Assembly: GCA_938049225.1 (NCBI GenBank)
Contig: CALICM010000051.1
Coordinates: 62,001 to 126,000 of the forward strand
Source: an uncultured Paracoccaceae bacterium
GTDB lineage: Bacteria; Pseudomonadota; Alphaproteobacteria; Rhodobacterales; Rhodobacteraceae
Length of the DNA stretch: 64,000 nucleotides
Direction of reading: 5' to 3'
Position numbers and translations under genes: made by a program
Notes under the pieces: generated by a model
The model's input: only the letters and a program-made list of their open reading frames with translations
What the model was told of the DNA's origin: nothing
Databases searched by the model: none
Shown: positions 9,047 through 17,854 of the stretch, piece by piece
How positions within the stretch are numbered: the first letter of the stretch is position 1
Layout of the letters: each line of letters begins with the position of its first letter

Positions 9047-9919
9047 TCAGCCCAGCATCCGCCCGGCCACGGCATCAAGTTTCGCCACCAGGGCGGGATC
9101 GCGTGCCGGGGGCTGTGTTAGAATCGCATGGTCCAACGCACGGTCACAGCCGTGGGGGCAGGGCGCGCGGATGCCCCCCAACAGGCCAGGCAGCCGCCGC
9201 ACCATGCCCCGCGCTTTGTCGGCATTGCCCATCAAAGTTGCGATAATCGACGTTACGTCGACCTCGCCATGGTCCGGATGCCAACTGTCGTAATCGGTGA
9301 TCATGGCGACGCTGGCATAACAAAGCTCGGCCTCGCGGGCTAATTTGGCCTCGGGCATATTGGTCATGCCGATCACATCGCAGCCCCAAACCTCGCGGTA
9401 GAGTTTGGACTCGGCCAGGGTCGAGAATTGTGGCCCCTCCATCGCCAAATAGGTCCCGCGATCATGGACCGTCACGCCCTCGGCCCGTGCGGCCTGGGCG
9501 CAGGCCGCCGACAACCGTGGACAGGTCGGATGTGCCACGGAAACATGCGCGACACAGCCCGTGCCAAAGAAGGATTTCTCACGTGCAAAAGTCCGGTCAA
9601 TGAATTGATCGACCATGACAAAATCGCCCGGCGCCATCTCGTCACGAAACGAACCGCAGGCCGAGACCGAGATCACATCCGTCACCCCAATCCGCTTGAG
9701 CACATCGATATTCGCCCGGTAATTGATGGTGCTTGGGCTCAGTTTGTGCCCCCGCCCATGCCGCGGCAGGAAACACATTTTGATGCCATCCAACGTGCCG
9801 ATCAGGACTTGATCCGATGGGCTGCCCCACGGGCTGTCAACCGGGGTCCAACTGGCCCCCTCAAGCCCCTCGATGTCATAGACACCGCTGCCGCCGATGA
9901 TCCCAAGAACCGTGTCCAT
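9047..9919 (-). CDS. mtnP: S-methyl-5'-thioadenosine phosphorylase
   Basis: The 290-residue protein cleaves methylthioadenosine with phosphate to adenine and methylthioribose-1-phosphate. The phosphate-binding start [15 protein letters not shown], the segment [21 protein letters not shown] and the methionine/aspartate region [15 protein letters not shown] followed by [19 protein letters not shown] are classic for the family. It lies directly upstream of apt on the minus strand, so the released adenine can be recycled at once. It is slightly longer than some homologues, mainly at the C-terminus. Confidence 0.96.
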   Translation of the reverse strand: MDTVLGIIGGSGVYDIEGLEGASWTPVDSPWGSPSDQVLIGTLDGIKMCFLPRHGRGHKLSPSTINYRANIDVLKRIGVTDVISVSACGSFRDEMAPGDFVMVDQFIDRTFAREKSFFGTGCVAHVSVAHPTCPRLSAACAQAARAEGVTVHDRGTYLAMEGPQFSTLAESKLYREVWGCDVIGMTNMPEAKLAREAELCYASVAMITDYDSWHPDHGEVDVTSIIATLMGNADKARGMVRRLPGLLGGIRAPCPHGCDRALDHAILTQPPARDPALVAKLDAVAGRMLG

Positions 9920-9979
9920 GTTCGACTTCCCTATTGCCTGAGCCGATCCTAGCTGTTCGCGCTTGGGCTTAAAACCCCA

Positions 9980-10591
9980 TCAGCTTTGCCCGGGTCGGTT
10001 GAGCGGAAACACTTCCGTGACCGCCGCATAGTCGCGATATCCCAGTCGCGCCAGCGGGTTGTACCGCAAGACGTCAAAGATCCCGTCGCGCAGGATCGCG
10101 GGATCAATGTGCACACCGATAACCTGCCCGATGACCATCACATTCGCAGCACCTGGCAGTTCGACAATCTTCCAAAGCTTGCACTCAAATGCGCCCGGCG
10201 CCCCCGCGACCCGGGGGGGTGCCACCAATTCGGAGGCGACTTTCTCAAGCCCCGCGATTTCAAATTCATCCTGACCCGCCTCGTAAGGGCCAGAGCTTGC
10301 GTTCATCGCATCACGCATGTGCATGCCGACAATATTCGTCACAAACTCCCCCGTGGCGCGGATATTGGCCACGCTGTCCTTGGCGAAGGGCTGATCTGGC
10401 TTGGTCCCGGTGTTTGAAAACATCACCATCGGCGGGTCGTCGGCCAGCGCGTTAAAGAAACTATAAGGTGCCAAATTCACCTGGCCTTGTGCGTCCCGGC
10501 TGGAAATCCACCCAATCGGTCGCGGCGAGACCATCGCTTTGAATGGGTTATGCGGAAGGCCATGGTCGTCGATCCCGGGGCGATAAAACAT
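9980..10591 (-). CDS. Flavin reductase-like FMN-binding protein
   Basis: The 203-residue product belongs to the flavin reductase-like, FMN-binding split-barrel family. Its N-terminal FYRPGIDDHGLPHNPFKAMV followed by SPRPIGWISSRD and NLAPYSFFNALADDPPMVMF are the family's conserved flavin-contact region. Members bind FMN and either reduce it with NAD(P)H for a partner monooxygenase or act alone. No partner oxygenase is adjacent, so the role is open. It is separated from mtnP by 60 bases and may be its own unit. Confidence 0.88.
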   Translation of the reverse strand: MFYRPGIDDHGLPHNPFKAMVSPRPIGWISSRDAQGQVNLAPYSFFNALADDPPMVMFSNTGTKPDQPFAKDSVANIRATGEFVTNIVGMHMRDAMNASSGPYEAGQDEFEIAGLEKVASELVAPPRVAGAPGAFECKLWKIVELPGAANVMVIGQVIGVHIDPAILRDGIFDVLRYNPLARLGYRDYAAVTEVFPLNRPGQS

Positions 10592-10756
10592 TGGAACTCC
10601 TGCGCGGTTTGCCCTTTGCCCCCCGAAAGCGGCATGCTAGGCCCAAGCTCGGATACCCGTGAACGAGGGCAAAGTGCAAGGGCCACGACCATATCGACGA
10701 GGCTGACGATCAAAGGCGCCCCCGGCGCCCGCTTAGCCTGACGAAGTCCCGACGCA

Positions 10757-11257
10757 ATGGCCTGCCCTATGTTCCGCATTACACCCGAAACCGCCGAAGA
10801 CACGCCCGAGGTTGAAATGCTCTTCGACCTTGCCTTTGCCCCAGGCCGTACCGCGCTCAGTTCTTACCGCTTGCGGGACGGGATGGCGCCGCTTGCCCAT
10901 CTCAGTTGCGTTGTCCGCGATGACTATGATGCGCTTGCCGCCGCCATTCGATTTTGGCCGGTGAAAGTGGGGGCAGGGGGTTGGCCTGCACTCCTTCTGG
11001 GGCCCATCGCCGTTCATCCCACCCGCCAGGGCGAGGGCGTCGGAGCGCTGCTGATGTCGGAAAGCCTTGCGCTGGCCAAGACCGACAGCTGGCGCTGTGT
11101 GCTGTTGGTGGGCGACCTGCCCTATTATAAGCGCTTCGGGTTTCGACGGATCGATGTCACGTTTCCCCCCCCCTCCAACCCTGACCGGGCTTTAGGTCTG
11201 GCTTTGACCCCAGATGGGCTAGAGGGCATGACAGGGATCGTGTATCGCTGGGGGTAG
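10757..11257 (+). CDS. GNAT family N-acetyltransferase (YhbS-like)
   Basis: The 166-residue protein has a GNAT acetyl-CoA site, seen as LLGPIAVHPTRQGEGVGALLMSES near residues 78-100 (Q/RxxGxG/A loop), followed by VLLVGDLPYYKRFGF, typical of the YhbS subgroup. The start could be the ATG at 10757 or the one at 10769 (MFRITPE). It is divergent from the flavin reductase gene and lies 12 bases before the MFS exporter gene, suggesting a two-gene unit. The acetyl acceptor is unknown. Confidence 0.85.
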   Translation: MACPMFRITPETAEDTPEVEMLFDLAFAPGRTALSSYRLRDGMAPLAHLSCVVRDDYDALAAAIRFWPVKVGAGGWPALLLGPIAVHPTRQGEGVGALLMSESLALAKTDSWRCVLLVGDLPYYKRFGFRRIDVTFPPPSNPDRALGLALTPDGLEGMTGIVYRWG

Positions 11258-11269
11258 TTCGACCCGCCC

Positions 11270-12763
11270 ATGGTAAGAAAGGGATCGCGCCCAGTGTCTG
11301 CCTTCGCCCGATCCCACCCGGCGCCCAAGGGAACCTTCCAACCCTATTGTCCTGCCGCCAGACGCAAATTCGTCCTGATCGCCGCGATCCTCGCCTCGGC
11401 CATGGGGTTTATCGATGGTACCGTGGTCGCCATCGCCATCCCCGCCATCCGCACGGGGTTGGACGCCAGCCTGACCCAGGTTCAGTGGATCAACAACGGC
11501 TATGTCCTTGCGCTTTCGGCGCTCATCCTGGTCGGCGGGGCGGCCGGGGACCGCTTTGGCTTGCGCCGGGTCTTTGGCGCGGGCATCGCCGTCTTTGTTG
11601 CCGCGTCCGTGGTCTGCGCCGTGGCGCCAACGCCCGAAGCCTTGATCATCGCGCGCGTGGCCCAAGGCATCGCCGCCGCTTTCATGGTCCCCGGCAGCTT
11701 GGCGATCATCTCGAAAACTTATCCCAGCGAGGAGCGCGCCCGGGCCATTGGCATCTGGGCGGCGGCCTCGGCCATGACAACCTCCCTGGGGCCGGTTTTG
11801 GGTGGGCTGCTGCTGTCGTTTGGGGACCCCAGCATTTGGCGGCTTATTTTCGCGATCAACTTGCCAGTGGGCGCGCTCGCCCTTTTCCTGCTGTGGACCA
11901 AAGTCCCTGACGACACACCTGTCTCGGCCACGCGCCTAGACATCACCGGCGCGATCCTGGCCACTGTCTCGCTCGGCCTGATTGCGTGGGGTTTGACCGG
12001 TGCCGAGGGCGAGCATTCCCGCCCACAATCCGCGCGTCTATTGATCTGGGGCGGTGCGGGTGCTGCGCTGTTTCTCGGCTTTCTTTTGTGGGAGGCGCGC
12101 AGCAAACACCCAATGATGCCGCTGCGCCTGTTTGCCAGTCGCGGCTTTAGCGCGGCAAACCTGCTGACGTTCTTTCTGTATTTCGCACTCTCTGGTGTTC
12201 TGTTTTATTTGCCCATGACGCTGATCGCGGGTTGGAACCTGCCCGAGGCACAAACCGGCCTGATCTTCGTTCCCTTAAGCGTGGCGATTGCGCTCGGCTC
12301 GGGGCCTGTTGGCGCTTTGGCCGCGCGGTATGGTCCGCGTCCGTTGATTGCGATCGGGTCGATCATCGTCGCGGCTGCGTATGGGATCCTGGCACTGGGG
12401 GTGATGGCACAGAGCTTTTGGGGCCTTGTTGTCCCGGCGATGTGCGGAATGGGTCTGGGCATGGCCTTGGTCGTTGCCCCTTTGTCGACCGCCGTGATGG
12501 GTGCCGTTTCGGGCGAGGACGCGGGGTCCGCCTCGGGCATCAACAACGCGATCAGCCGGACCGCGGGTCTGGTGGCTGTCGCGGCTTTGGGCGGTGTCGC
12601 CACGGCCGCTTATGTCGCGGCGGGCGGCACGGGCGCGTTTGGTGAAACGCCCGATGCCGCCGCGATGAGTACCGGCATGGCCGCAGTGGCTTGGATCACA
12701 GCTGGGATGTCGCTGGCAGGTGCAGGCGTCGCCTGGTTCGGTTTGGATCGCAAAAGAGACTAA
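11270..12763 (+). CDS. MFS transporter of the DHA2 (EmrB/QacA) drug-efflux family
   Basis: This is a 497-residue inner-membrane protein with about 14 hydrophobic segments, as expected for DHA2 exporters that use the proton gradient. The sequence FIDGTVVAIAIPAI in the first helix matches the DHA2 family start. The GDRFGLRRVF loop between helices 2 and 3 is the MFS motif A. The LGPVLGGLLL segment is the antiporter motif C. The first 30 residues are a polar extension, so translation may begin later, but no better start is obvious. Its stop overlaps the convergent ptsP stop by four bases. Substrate is not predictable. Confidence 0.9.
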   Translation: MVRKGSRPVSAFARSHPAPKGTFQPYCPAARRKFVLIAAILASAMGFIDGTVVAIAIPAIRTGLDASLTQVQWINNGYVLALSALILVGGAAGDRFGLRRVFGAGIAVFVAASVVCAVAPTPEALIIARVAQGIAAAFMVPGSLAIISKTYPSEERARAIGIWAAASAMTTSLGPVLGGLLLSFGDPSIWRLIFAINLPVGALALFLLWTKVPDDTPVSATRLDITGAILATVSLGLIAWGLTGAEGEHSRPQSARLLIWGGAGAALFLGFLLWEARSKHPMMPLRLFASRGFSAANLLTFFLYFALSGVLFYLPMTLIAGWNLPEAQTGLIFVPLSVAIALGSGPVGALAARYGPRPLIAIGSIIVAAAYGILALGVMAQSFWGLVVPAMCGMGLGMALVVAPLSTAVMGAVSGEDAGSASGINNAISRTAGLVAVAALGGVATAAYVAAGGTGAFGETPDAAAMSTGMAAVAWITAGMSLAGAGVAWFGLDRKRD

Positions 12764-15021
12764 TTAATTGGAGCCTCGACCTGGGTCAGCCAGCGCACAA
12801 GTGCTGCGCGCACCGACTGGTCCCCATTGGCCCGCGCATCGTCAATCGCCCCGCGCGCGGCGCTTAGGTCAACGGCTCGAAGCAGGCGTTTGACCGGCCC
12901 GATGGAGGCGGGCCGCATCGACAGACATCGCAACCCCATGGCCGCGAAGGCCAGCGCCTCGACCGGGCGCCCCGCATCCTCGCCACAAAAACTGATGGGC
13001 GTGCCCAGATCTTCGCATCGTTCGCTGATCTGCTGGATGAAGCTTAGAAAACTGGTGTTCAGCGTGTCGTACCGCCGCCGGACCAACTCGTTCTCGCGAT
13101 CGGCTGCAAAGAAGAATTGTTTCAGATCGTTGCCGCCGATCGAAATGAAATCCGCCATTTCAAAGAATTGATCTGGGGCAAAGGCCAAGCTGGGCGTTTC
13201 TAGCATCGCGCCGATCTGCACATATTCCGGCACCATATGGCCCAAGCGCCGCTCGCGCTCGACCTCGGCATGGACCATCTCGTGGCCATCGCGAAACTCG
13301 TCGAACTGCGCCACGAATGGGAACATTATCCGCAAGGGGCGCCCGTTTGCCGCCCGCAGCAAAGCCTGCAATTGCATCCGCATGATACCTGGACGATCCA
13401 GCCCCACCCGGATCGCCCGCCAACCCAATGCGGGGTTTGGCTCCTCGGGGCGGCGCATATAGGGCAGGACTTTGTCCGAGCCGATATCCAGCGTTCGAAA
13501 GGTTACTGGCTTATCGCCTGCTGAATCCAAGATCCTTGAATACAGCGCCACCAGGTCCCGCCGCTTGGGCACCGTGCGCCGCACCAGAAACGCAAGCTCA
13601 GTACGGTACAGCCCCACGCCCTGCGCGCCGGATGGTCTCAAGCTGGGCAAATCCGCCATCAACCCGGCATTCATCAGCAATGTCAACTCGACCCCATCCA
13701 CGGTCTGCGTCGGCAGATCGCGGATCCCGGCATAGGCCTCCTGCGCCTGGGCCGCCATATCGATCTTGGCGCGAAACGCCCCGGCCACGTTCTCCTCAGG
13801 GCGCAGGTGTACGATGGCCTGATCGCCATCGACCAGGATTGCGTCGCCATTCGCCGCCTCGCGGATGACATGCTCGGCCTGGATCACCAGCGGGATCGCA
13901 AGCGCGCGGGCCACAATCGCGGCATGGCTGCCGACCGAGCCTTCCTCAAGCACCACACCCTGCAGCCGCCGCCCATAGTCCAACAATTCGCCCGGGCCGA
14001 TATTGCGGGCGACTAAGACGGCATCCTCGGGGACATCTTTTTGATCCACGGCGCTGATGCCTGTCAGCAAGCGCAGCAGCCGGTTCGAGAGATCGTCCAG
14101 ATCATGCAGCCGCTCGCGCAGATACACATCTGCGACCCGCGACATGCGTGCCCGGGTCTCGGTTTGTTCGCGCTCGACAGCCACTTCGGCCGCCAGGCCA
14201 GCGTCGATGCTGGCTTTCATCCGCCGCACCCAGCCCTTGTCATGCGCGAACATACGCCAGGCGTTCAGGACATCACGGTGCTCGCCTGCATCGGCCAGAT
14301 CGTCCGAATGCAGCATCGCATCAACCTCGCCCCGCAGGGCCTCGAGCGCGGCGTCCAACCGCGCTTGTTCATTCACCGGGTCGTCCGCGACAGGGTTGGT
14401 GATGACGATCCGGGGATCGTGCAGCAATACGGTGCCAGCGGCGACCCCTTCCTGCCCGATCACCCCACGCGTCATAAAGGCGCCTTGATGCCGGGCAGGG
14501 GGGTCGGTGGGGGCCGTGCCGGTAAAGGCCCCCAGTTCGGTCATCTCGGCGATCACCATCGCGACGACCTCAAGCCCATGCACTTCGTCGTCGGTATAGG
14601 TGCGTGGGTTTTGGTTCTGGATCACCAAAACGCCCAAAACCTCGCCCAGCCGCTGGATCGGCACGCCCAGGAACGAGGCAAAGACCTCCTCACCCGTTTC
14701 AGGAAAATACTCGTACCCCCTGGTGTGTTGCGCATCGTCTGTTGCGACCGGCGAGGCTGTATCCGCGATCCGCCCCACAAGTCCCTGGCGCAGCCGCATC
14801 CGAGTGCGGTGGACCGCACTTTGCCGCAAGCCGGTTGTCGCACACAATTCCAGCGTATCCGCTTCGGTCTGCAGGTAAATCGAGCACACCTCGGCCACCA
14901 GCGACGAGGCGACAAGTGCCGTGATCCGGTTCAAACGCTCTTGCCCGTCGCCAGCCTCGGCCAGCGTATCGCGCAGGCGTTTCAGCAGGACGCGGCTTTC
15001 AACAGCTTCAGACTGAGGCAT
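12760..15021 (-). CDS. ptsP: PtsP: phosphoenolpyruvate-protein phosphotransferase with GAF domain (EI-Ntr)
   Basis: The 753-residue protein starts the nitrogen phosphotransferase (PTS-Ntr) phosphorelay by transferring phosphate from PEP to NPr. The order is an N-terminal GAF sensor domain (about residues 15-155), the EI N-terminal/NPr-binding region, the phosphohistidine domain with the active histidine H366 in GSVGSHAAIVARAL, and a C-terminal PEP-binding TIM barrel with ISIGGNDLKQFFFAADRENE and SFCGEDAGRP. In family members the GAF domain senses glutamine or other signals. It lies 14 bases downstream of lysC on the same strand, an arrangement common in alphaproteobacteria. Confidence 0.96.
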   Translation of the reverse strand: MPQSEAVESRVLLKRLRDTLAEAGDGQERLNRITALVASSLVAEVCSIYLQTEADTLELCATTGLRQSAVHRTRMRLRQGLVGRIADTASPVATDDAQHTRGYEYFPETGEEVFASFLGVPIQRLGEVLGVLVIQNQNPRTYTDDEVHGLEVVAMVIAEMTELGAFTGTAPTDPPARHQGAFMTRGVIGQEGVAAGTVLLHDPRIVITNPVADDPVNEQARLDAALEALRGEVDAMLHSDDLADAGEHRDVLNAWRMFAHDKGWVRRMKASIDAGLAAEVAVEREQTETRARMSRVADVYLRERLHDLDDLSNRLLRLLTGISAVDQKDVPEDAVLVARNIGPGELLDYGRRLQGVVLEEGSVGSHAAIVARALAIPLVIQAEHVIREAANGDAILVDGDQAIVHLRPEENVAGAFRAKIDMAAQAQEAYAGIRDLPTQTVDGVELTLLMNAGLMADLPSLRPSGAQGVGLYRTELAFLVRRTVPKRRDLVALYSRILDSAGDKPVTFRTLDIGSDKVLPYMRRPEEPNPALGWRAIRVGLDRPGIMRMQLQALLRAANGRPLRIMFPFVAQFDEFRDGHEMVHAEVERERRLGHMVPEYVQIGAMLETPSLAFAPDQFFEMADFISIGGNDLKQFFFAADRENELVRRRYDTLNTSFLSFIQQISERCEDLGTPISFCGEDAGRPVEALAFAAMGLRCLSMRPASIGPVKRLLRAVDLSAARGAIDDARANGDQSVRAALVRWLTQVEAPIN

Positions 15022-15035
15022 AAAAGATCATTGAA

Positions 15036-16262
15036 CTATGCTTTTTCCAATTCAAAGGCATCATGCAACGCCTGAACCGCAAGCTCCAGATATTTACGAT
15101 CCACCAGGACCGAGGTTTTGATCTCGGACGTGGTGATGACTTTGATATTCACCCCTTCGTCCGCCAATGCCTTAAACATTTTCTGTGCGACACCGGCGTG
15201 ACTGCGCATGCCGATCCCCACAATCGACACTTTGGCGACATTGGTGTCCGCGTCCAGCTTGGCATAGTTGATCTCGCCATTGGCCTGAGCGGTCTCCAGC
15301 GCCCGTGTGGCCTTGGTCACCTCGTCCACGGGGCAGGAAAACGTCATATCCGTGTGCCCCCCTTCCGAGATGTTCTGCACGATCATATCCACGTTCACCC
15401 CCGCCTCGGCCAAGGGGCCAAAGATGGCGGCCGCGATTCCGGGCCGGTCCGCGACCGCCAGCAGGGTCATTTTGGCCTCGTCGCGCTGATAGGCGACGCC
15501 GGATACCACATTGTTTTCCATCAATTCCTCCTCATCGCAAACCAGCGTGCCTGGCAGATCCTCGAAACTCGACAGTACCTGCAACCGCACCTTATAGCGC
15601 ATCGCCAATTCCACGGACCGTGTCTGCAAGACCTTGGCCCCGAGCGAGGCCAGTTCCAACATCTCTTCGTAGGCGATCCGCTCCAGCTTGCGCGCTTTAT
15701 CGGCCACCCGGGGGTCGGTGGTGTAAATCCCGTCCACATCCGTATAAATATCGCAACGCTCGGCCCCCAAAGCCGCCGCAAAGGCCACCGCCGTAGTGTC
15801 CGACCCCCCGCGTCCCAGCGTGGTGATCCGGTTTTCCGGGCTTAGCCCCTGAAACCCCGCGATCACTGCCACCTTCACCCCATCGGCGAATTTTGCATCC
15901 AGGTTCGCGGTCTCGATATCCTCGATCCGCGCCGCCCCATGCGCGCTGGTGGTACGCACGGGCACCTGCCAACCCTGCCAACTGCGCGCGTCCACGCCCA
16001 TGGACTGCAAGGTCAGCGCCATCAGCCCAGCGGTCACATTCTCGCCGGACGAGACCACGGCATCATATTCGCGCGCATCATACAACGGCGCGGTTTCGCG
16101 CACCCAGCCGACCAATTCATTTGTCTTGCCTGACATGGCCGAGACAACAACCGCCACGTCATAGCCAGCCTCAACTTCGGCCGCGACCCGACGGGCGGCG
16201 TTCTCGATCCGGCCCAGGTCCGCCACCGAGGTGCCGCCAAACTTCATCACCAACCGTGGCAT
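15036..16262 (-). CDS. lysC: Aspartate kinase
   Basis: This 408-residue enzyme phosphorylates aspartate, the first step to lysine, threonine and methionine. The ATP-binding motif KFGGTSVAD begins at residue 7. The GRGGSDTTAVAFAAAL segment near residue 165 binds the nucleotide, and CDIYTDVDGIYTTDP is typical. Two ACT domains at the C-terminus carry feedback control. I chose the ATG at 16262 because it places KFGGTS correctly; the longer open frame to 16505 is not conserved and overlaps the divergent exosortase gene. thrC in the same window uses a product of this pathway. Confidence 0.97.
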   Translation of the reverse strand: MPRLVMKFGGTSVADLGRIENAARRVAAEVEAGYDVAVVVSAMSGKTNELVGWVRETAPLYDAREYDAVVSSGENVTAGLMALTLQSMGVDARSWQGWQVPVRTTSAHGAARIEDIETANLDAKFADGVKVAVIAGFQGLSPENRITTLGRGGSDTTAVAFAAALGAERCDIYTDVDGIYTTDPRVADKARKLERIAYEEMLELASLGAKVLQTRSVELAMRYKVRLQVLSSFEDLPGTLVCDEEELMENNVVSGVAYQRDEAKMTLLAVADRPGIAAAIFGPLAEAGVNVDMIVQNISEGGHTDMTFSCPVDEVTKATRALETAQANGEINYAKLDADTNVAKVSIVGIGMRSHAGVAQKMFKALADEGVNIKVITTSEIKTSVLVDRKYLELAVQALHDAFELEKA

Positions 16263-16416
16263 ATCCCTCCCCGCACAAAGCCTATCCCGCAGCGGTTCAT
16301 AGAGAGCACGCGCGACAAGGACAAGCCAGCTTAGCCTGAAATTGGCCCGGACGCCTCTGCACAATTCCTGCACAAGGTCAGGGGCTGATCTGCACGGCGT
16401 GCCGCGAAAAAGCGGT

Positions 16417-17838
16417 ATGGAACAAAAACGCGATACTCTGCTTTGGATTGGCCTGACCGTTGCGTCAGTGCTGTTGATCATCGAGCCCGCCCGTTGGTTG
16501 ATCACCAGCTGGCGCGATCCGTCCTATCAATCTTATGGCGCGGTCTATTGCGTTGTCCTTTTGGGCCTCGTGGGACTGTCACTGAAAAGCTCGCCGCCCC
16601 ATGGGGTACCCGTCGCCGGGCGCGTCTTCGCCGTCTTCCTCGGTGCCGCCGTCATCCGCCTTTGCGGCCAACTCCTCGCGATTAACATCCTGAGCGCGCT
16701 TGCATTGGCGCTGGATGTTTTCGCGGTCGCGACGGTCCTGCGGCTGGACCGTCGCAAATTTGCGCTGTCGCCCAGTTGGATGGCCGTGTTCTTTCTTTTC
16801 GCACTCCCCTTGGGTCCGATTTTGCAGCGGGTGGCGGGGTTTCCGCTGCAGATGATCTCGGCCGATCTTGCGTGCCAGATGTTGCAACCCTTCTTTCGCG
16901 ATCTTCTGTGCGAGGGGGTCAGGCTGCGCGTCAATGATGTCGATGTTTTGGTCGATCTGCCATGCTCTGGCGCGTCAGGGCTGTTGTTGATGGTCAGTCT
17001 TTGGGCGTTTCTAAACGTGCTCTACCGGCCCAGCTTGCTGCCCGCGATCGTCGGCGGCGTCGGCGTGAGTTGCCTGAGCATTCTTGGGAACGCCGTGCGG
17101 ATCAGCCTGCTCGCCTCTGGTTTGGCGCATGGCATCGACACGATGGCGCCCGTTCTTCATGCCATGATCGGGCTTGCCGCGCTGCTTGTCTCGGCGCTGC
17201 CGGTCCTGCTGCTGTACCGTCCATCGGCCAAAGCGCCTAGGCTGACCCCAAAAACAGAATTCAGGATCCCGCGTGCCCTAAACATACCCTTTGCCGTTCT
17301 TGCACTGGCAACCGCCCTTGCCATCGTGAATGCCCCCAAAAAACCGGTGGACCTATCTGCCCCTGTGACAGCCGCACGGCTGCCCGCGCAGCTGTTAGGA
17401 GCCCCCGTGCAAACAATAGCACTGAGCGCGACCGAGCAGCACTATTTCACGACTTATGGGGGTACCGCACAAAAGATGCAGTACGGGCCGATGGGGTTGA
17501 ACATCGTCCGAACGTCCTCCCCCCTGCGCCACCTTCATTCCCCCGAGACCTGTCTTTTGGGCATGGGCTATAGCGTGCGGTTCCTTGGCACCCGTTTCGA
17601 TCCGCTGCCCAGCTCGGTTTATGAAGCGACCGGACCGGATGGGCGCGTCTGGACGGTGACGGTCAGCTTCGTATCCGACGATGGATATCAGACGGCCAGC
17701 GTCGGAGAAGCGGTCTGGAGTTGGCTCAACGGCTCGTCGCGTAGCTGGCAATCGGTGCAACGCATCACCCCGAAAACCTTGCCCGAGCAAGACCGAATTT
17801 CCTTTGAACAGGCCGCCCTGACGGCGCTCGACCTTTAA
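16417..17838 (+). CDS. xrtT: Exosortase fused to an EpsI-like domain (XrtT-type)
   Basis: The 473-residue protein is a multi-pass membrane protein of the exosortase family, transpeptidase-like enzymes that process proteins carrying C-terminal PEP-CTERM-type signals. The proposed catalytic residues are present: C183 in LPCSGASGL, R228 in LGNAVRIS and H248 in VLHAMIG, each in a transmembrane context. Residues from about 310 to the end form an EpsI-like periplasmic domain with SPETCLLGMGYSV. The start at 16417 is chosen because it precedes the first helix; a longer frame from 16342 is not supported. Sixteen bases later comes its likely substrate, a VIT/VWA protein with a sorting signal. The name XrtT is assigned from gene context recalled from family descriptions and needs a profile search. 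Confidence 0.85.
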   Translation: MEQKRDTLLWIGLTVASVLLIIEPARWLITSWRDPSYQSYGAVYCVVLLGLVGLSLKSSPPHGVPVAGRVFAVFLGAAVIRLCGQLLAINILSALALALDVFAVATVLRLDRRKFALSPSWMAVFFLFALPLGPILQRVAGFPLQMISADLACQMLQPFFRDLLCEGVRLRVNDVDVLVDLPCSGASGLLLMVSLWAFLNVLYRPSLLPAIVGGVGVSCLSILGNAVRISLLASGLAHGIDTMAPVLHAMIGLAALLVSALPVLLLYRPSAKAPRLTPKTEFRIPRALNIPFAVLALATALAIVNAPKKPVDLSAPVTAARLPAQLLGAPVQTIALSATEQHYFTTYGGTAQKMQYGPMGLNIVRTSSPLRHLHSPETCLLGMGYSVRFLGTRFDPLPSSVYEATGPDGRVWTVTVSFVSDDGYQTASVGEAVWSWLNGSSRSWQSVQRITPKTLPEQDRISFEQAALTALDL

Positions 17839-17854
17839 CAACCGCGAGGATCCC

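Noticed and set aside
14041-15075. A 344-codon plus-strand frame opposite ptsP
   Set aside because: No recognisable domains; it mirrors the GAF and N-terminal parts of ptsP.
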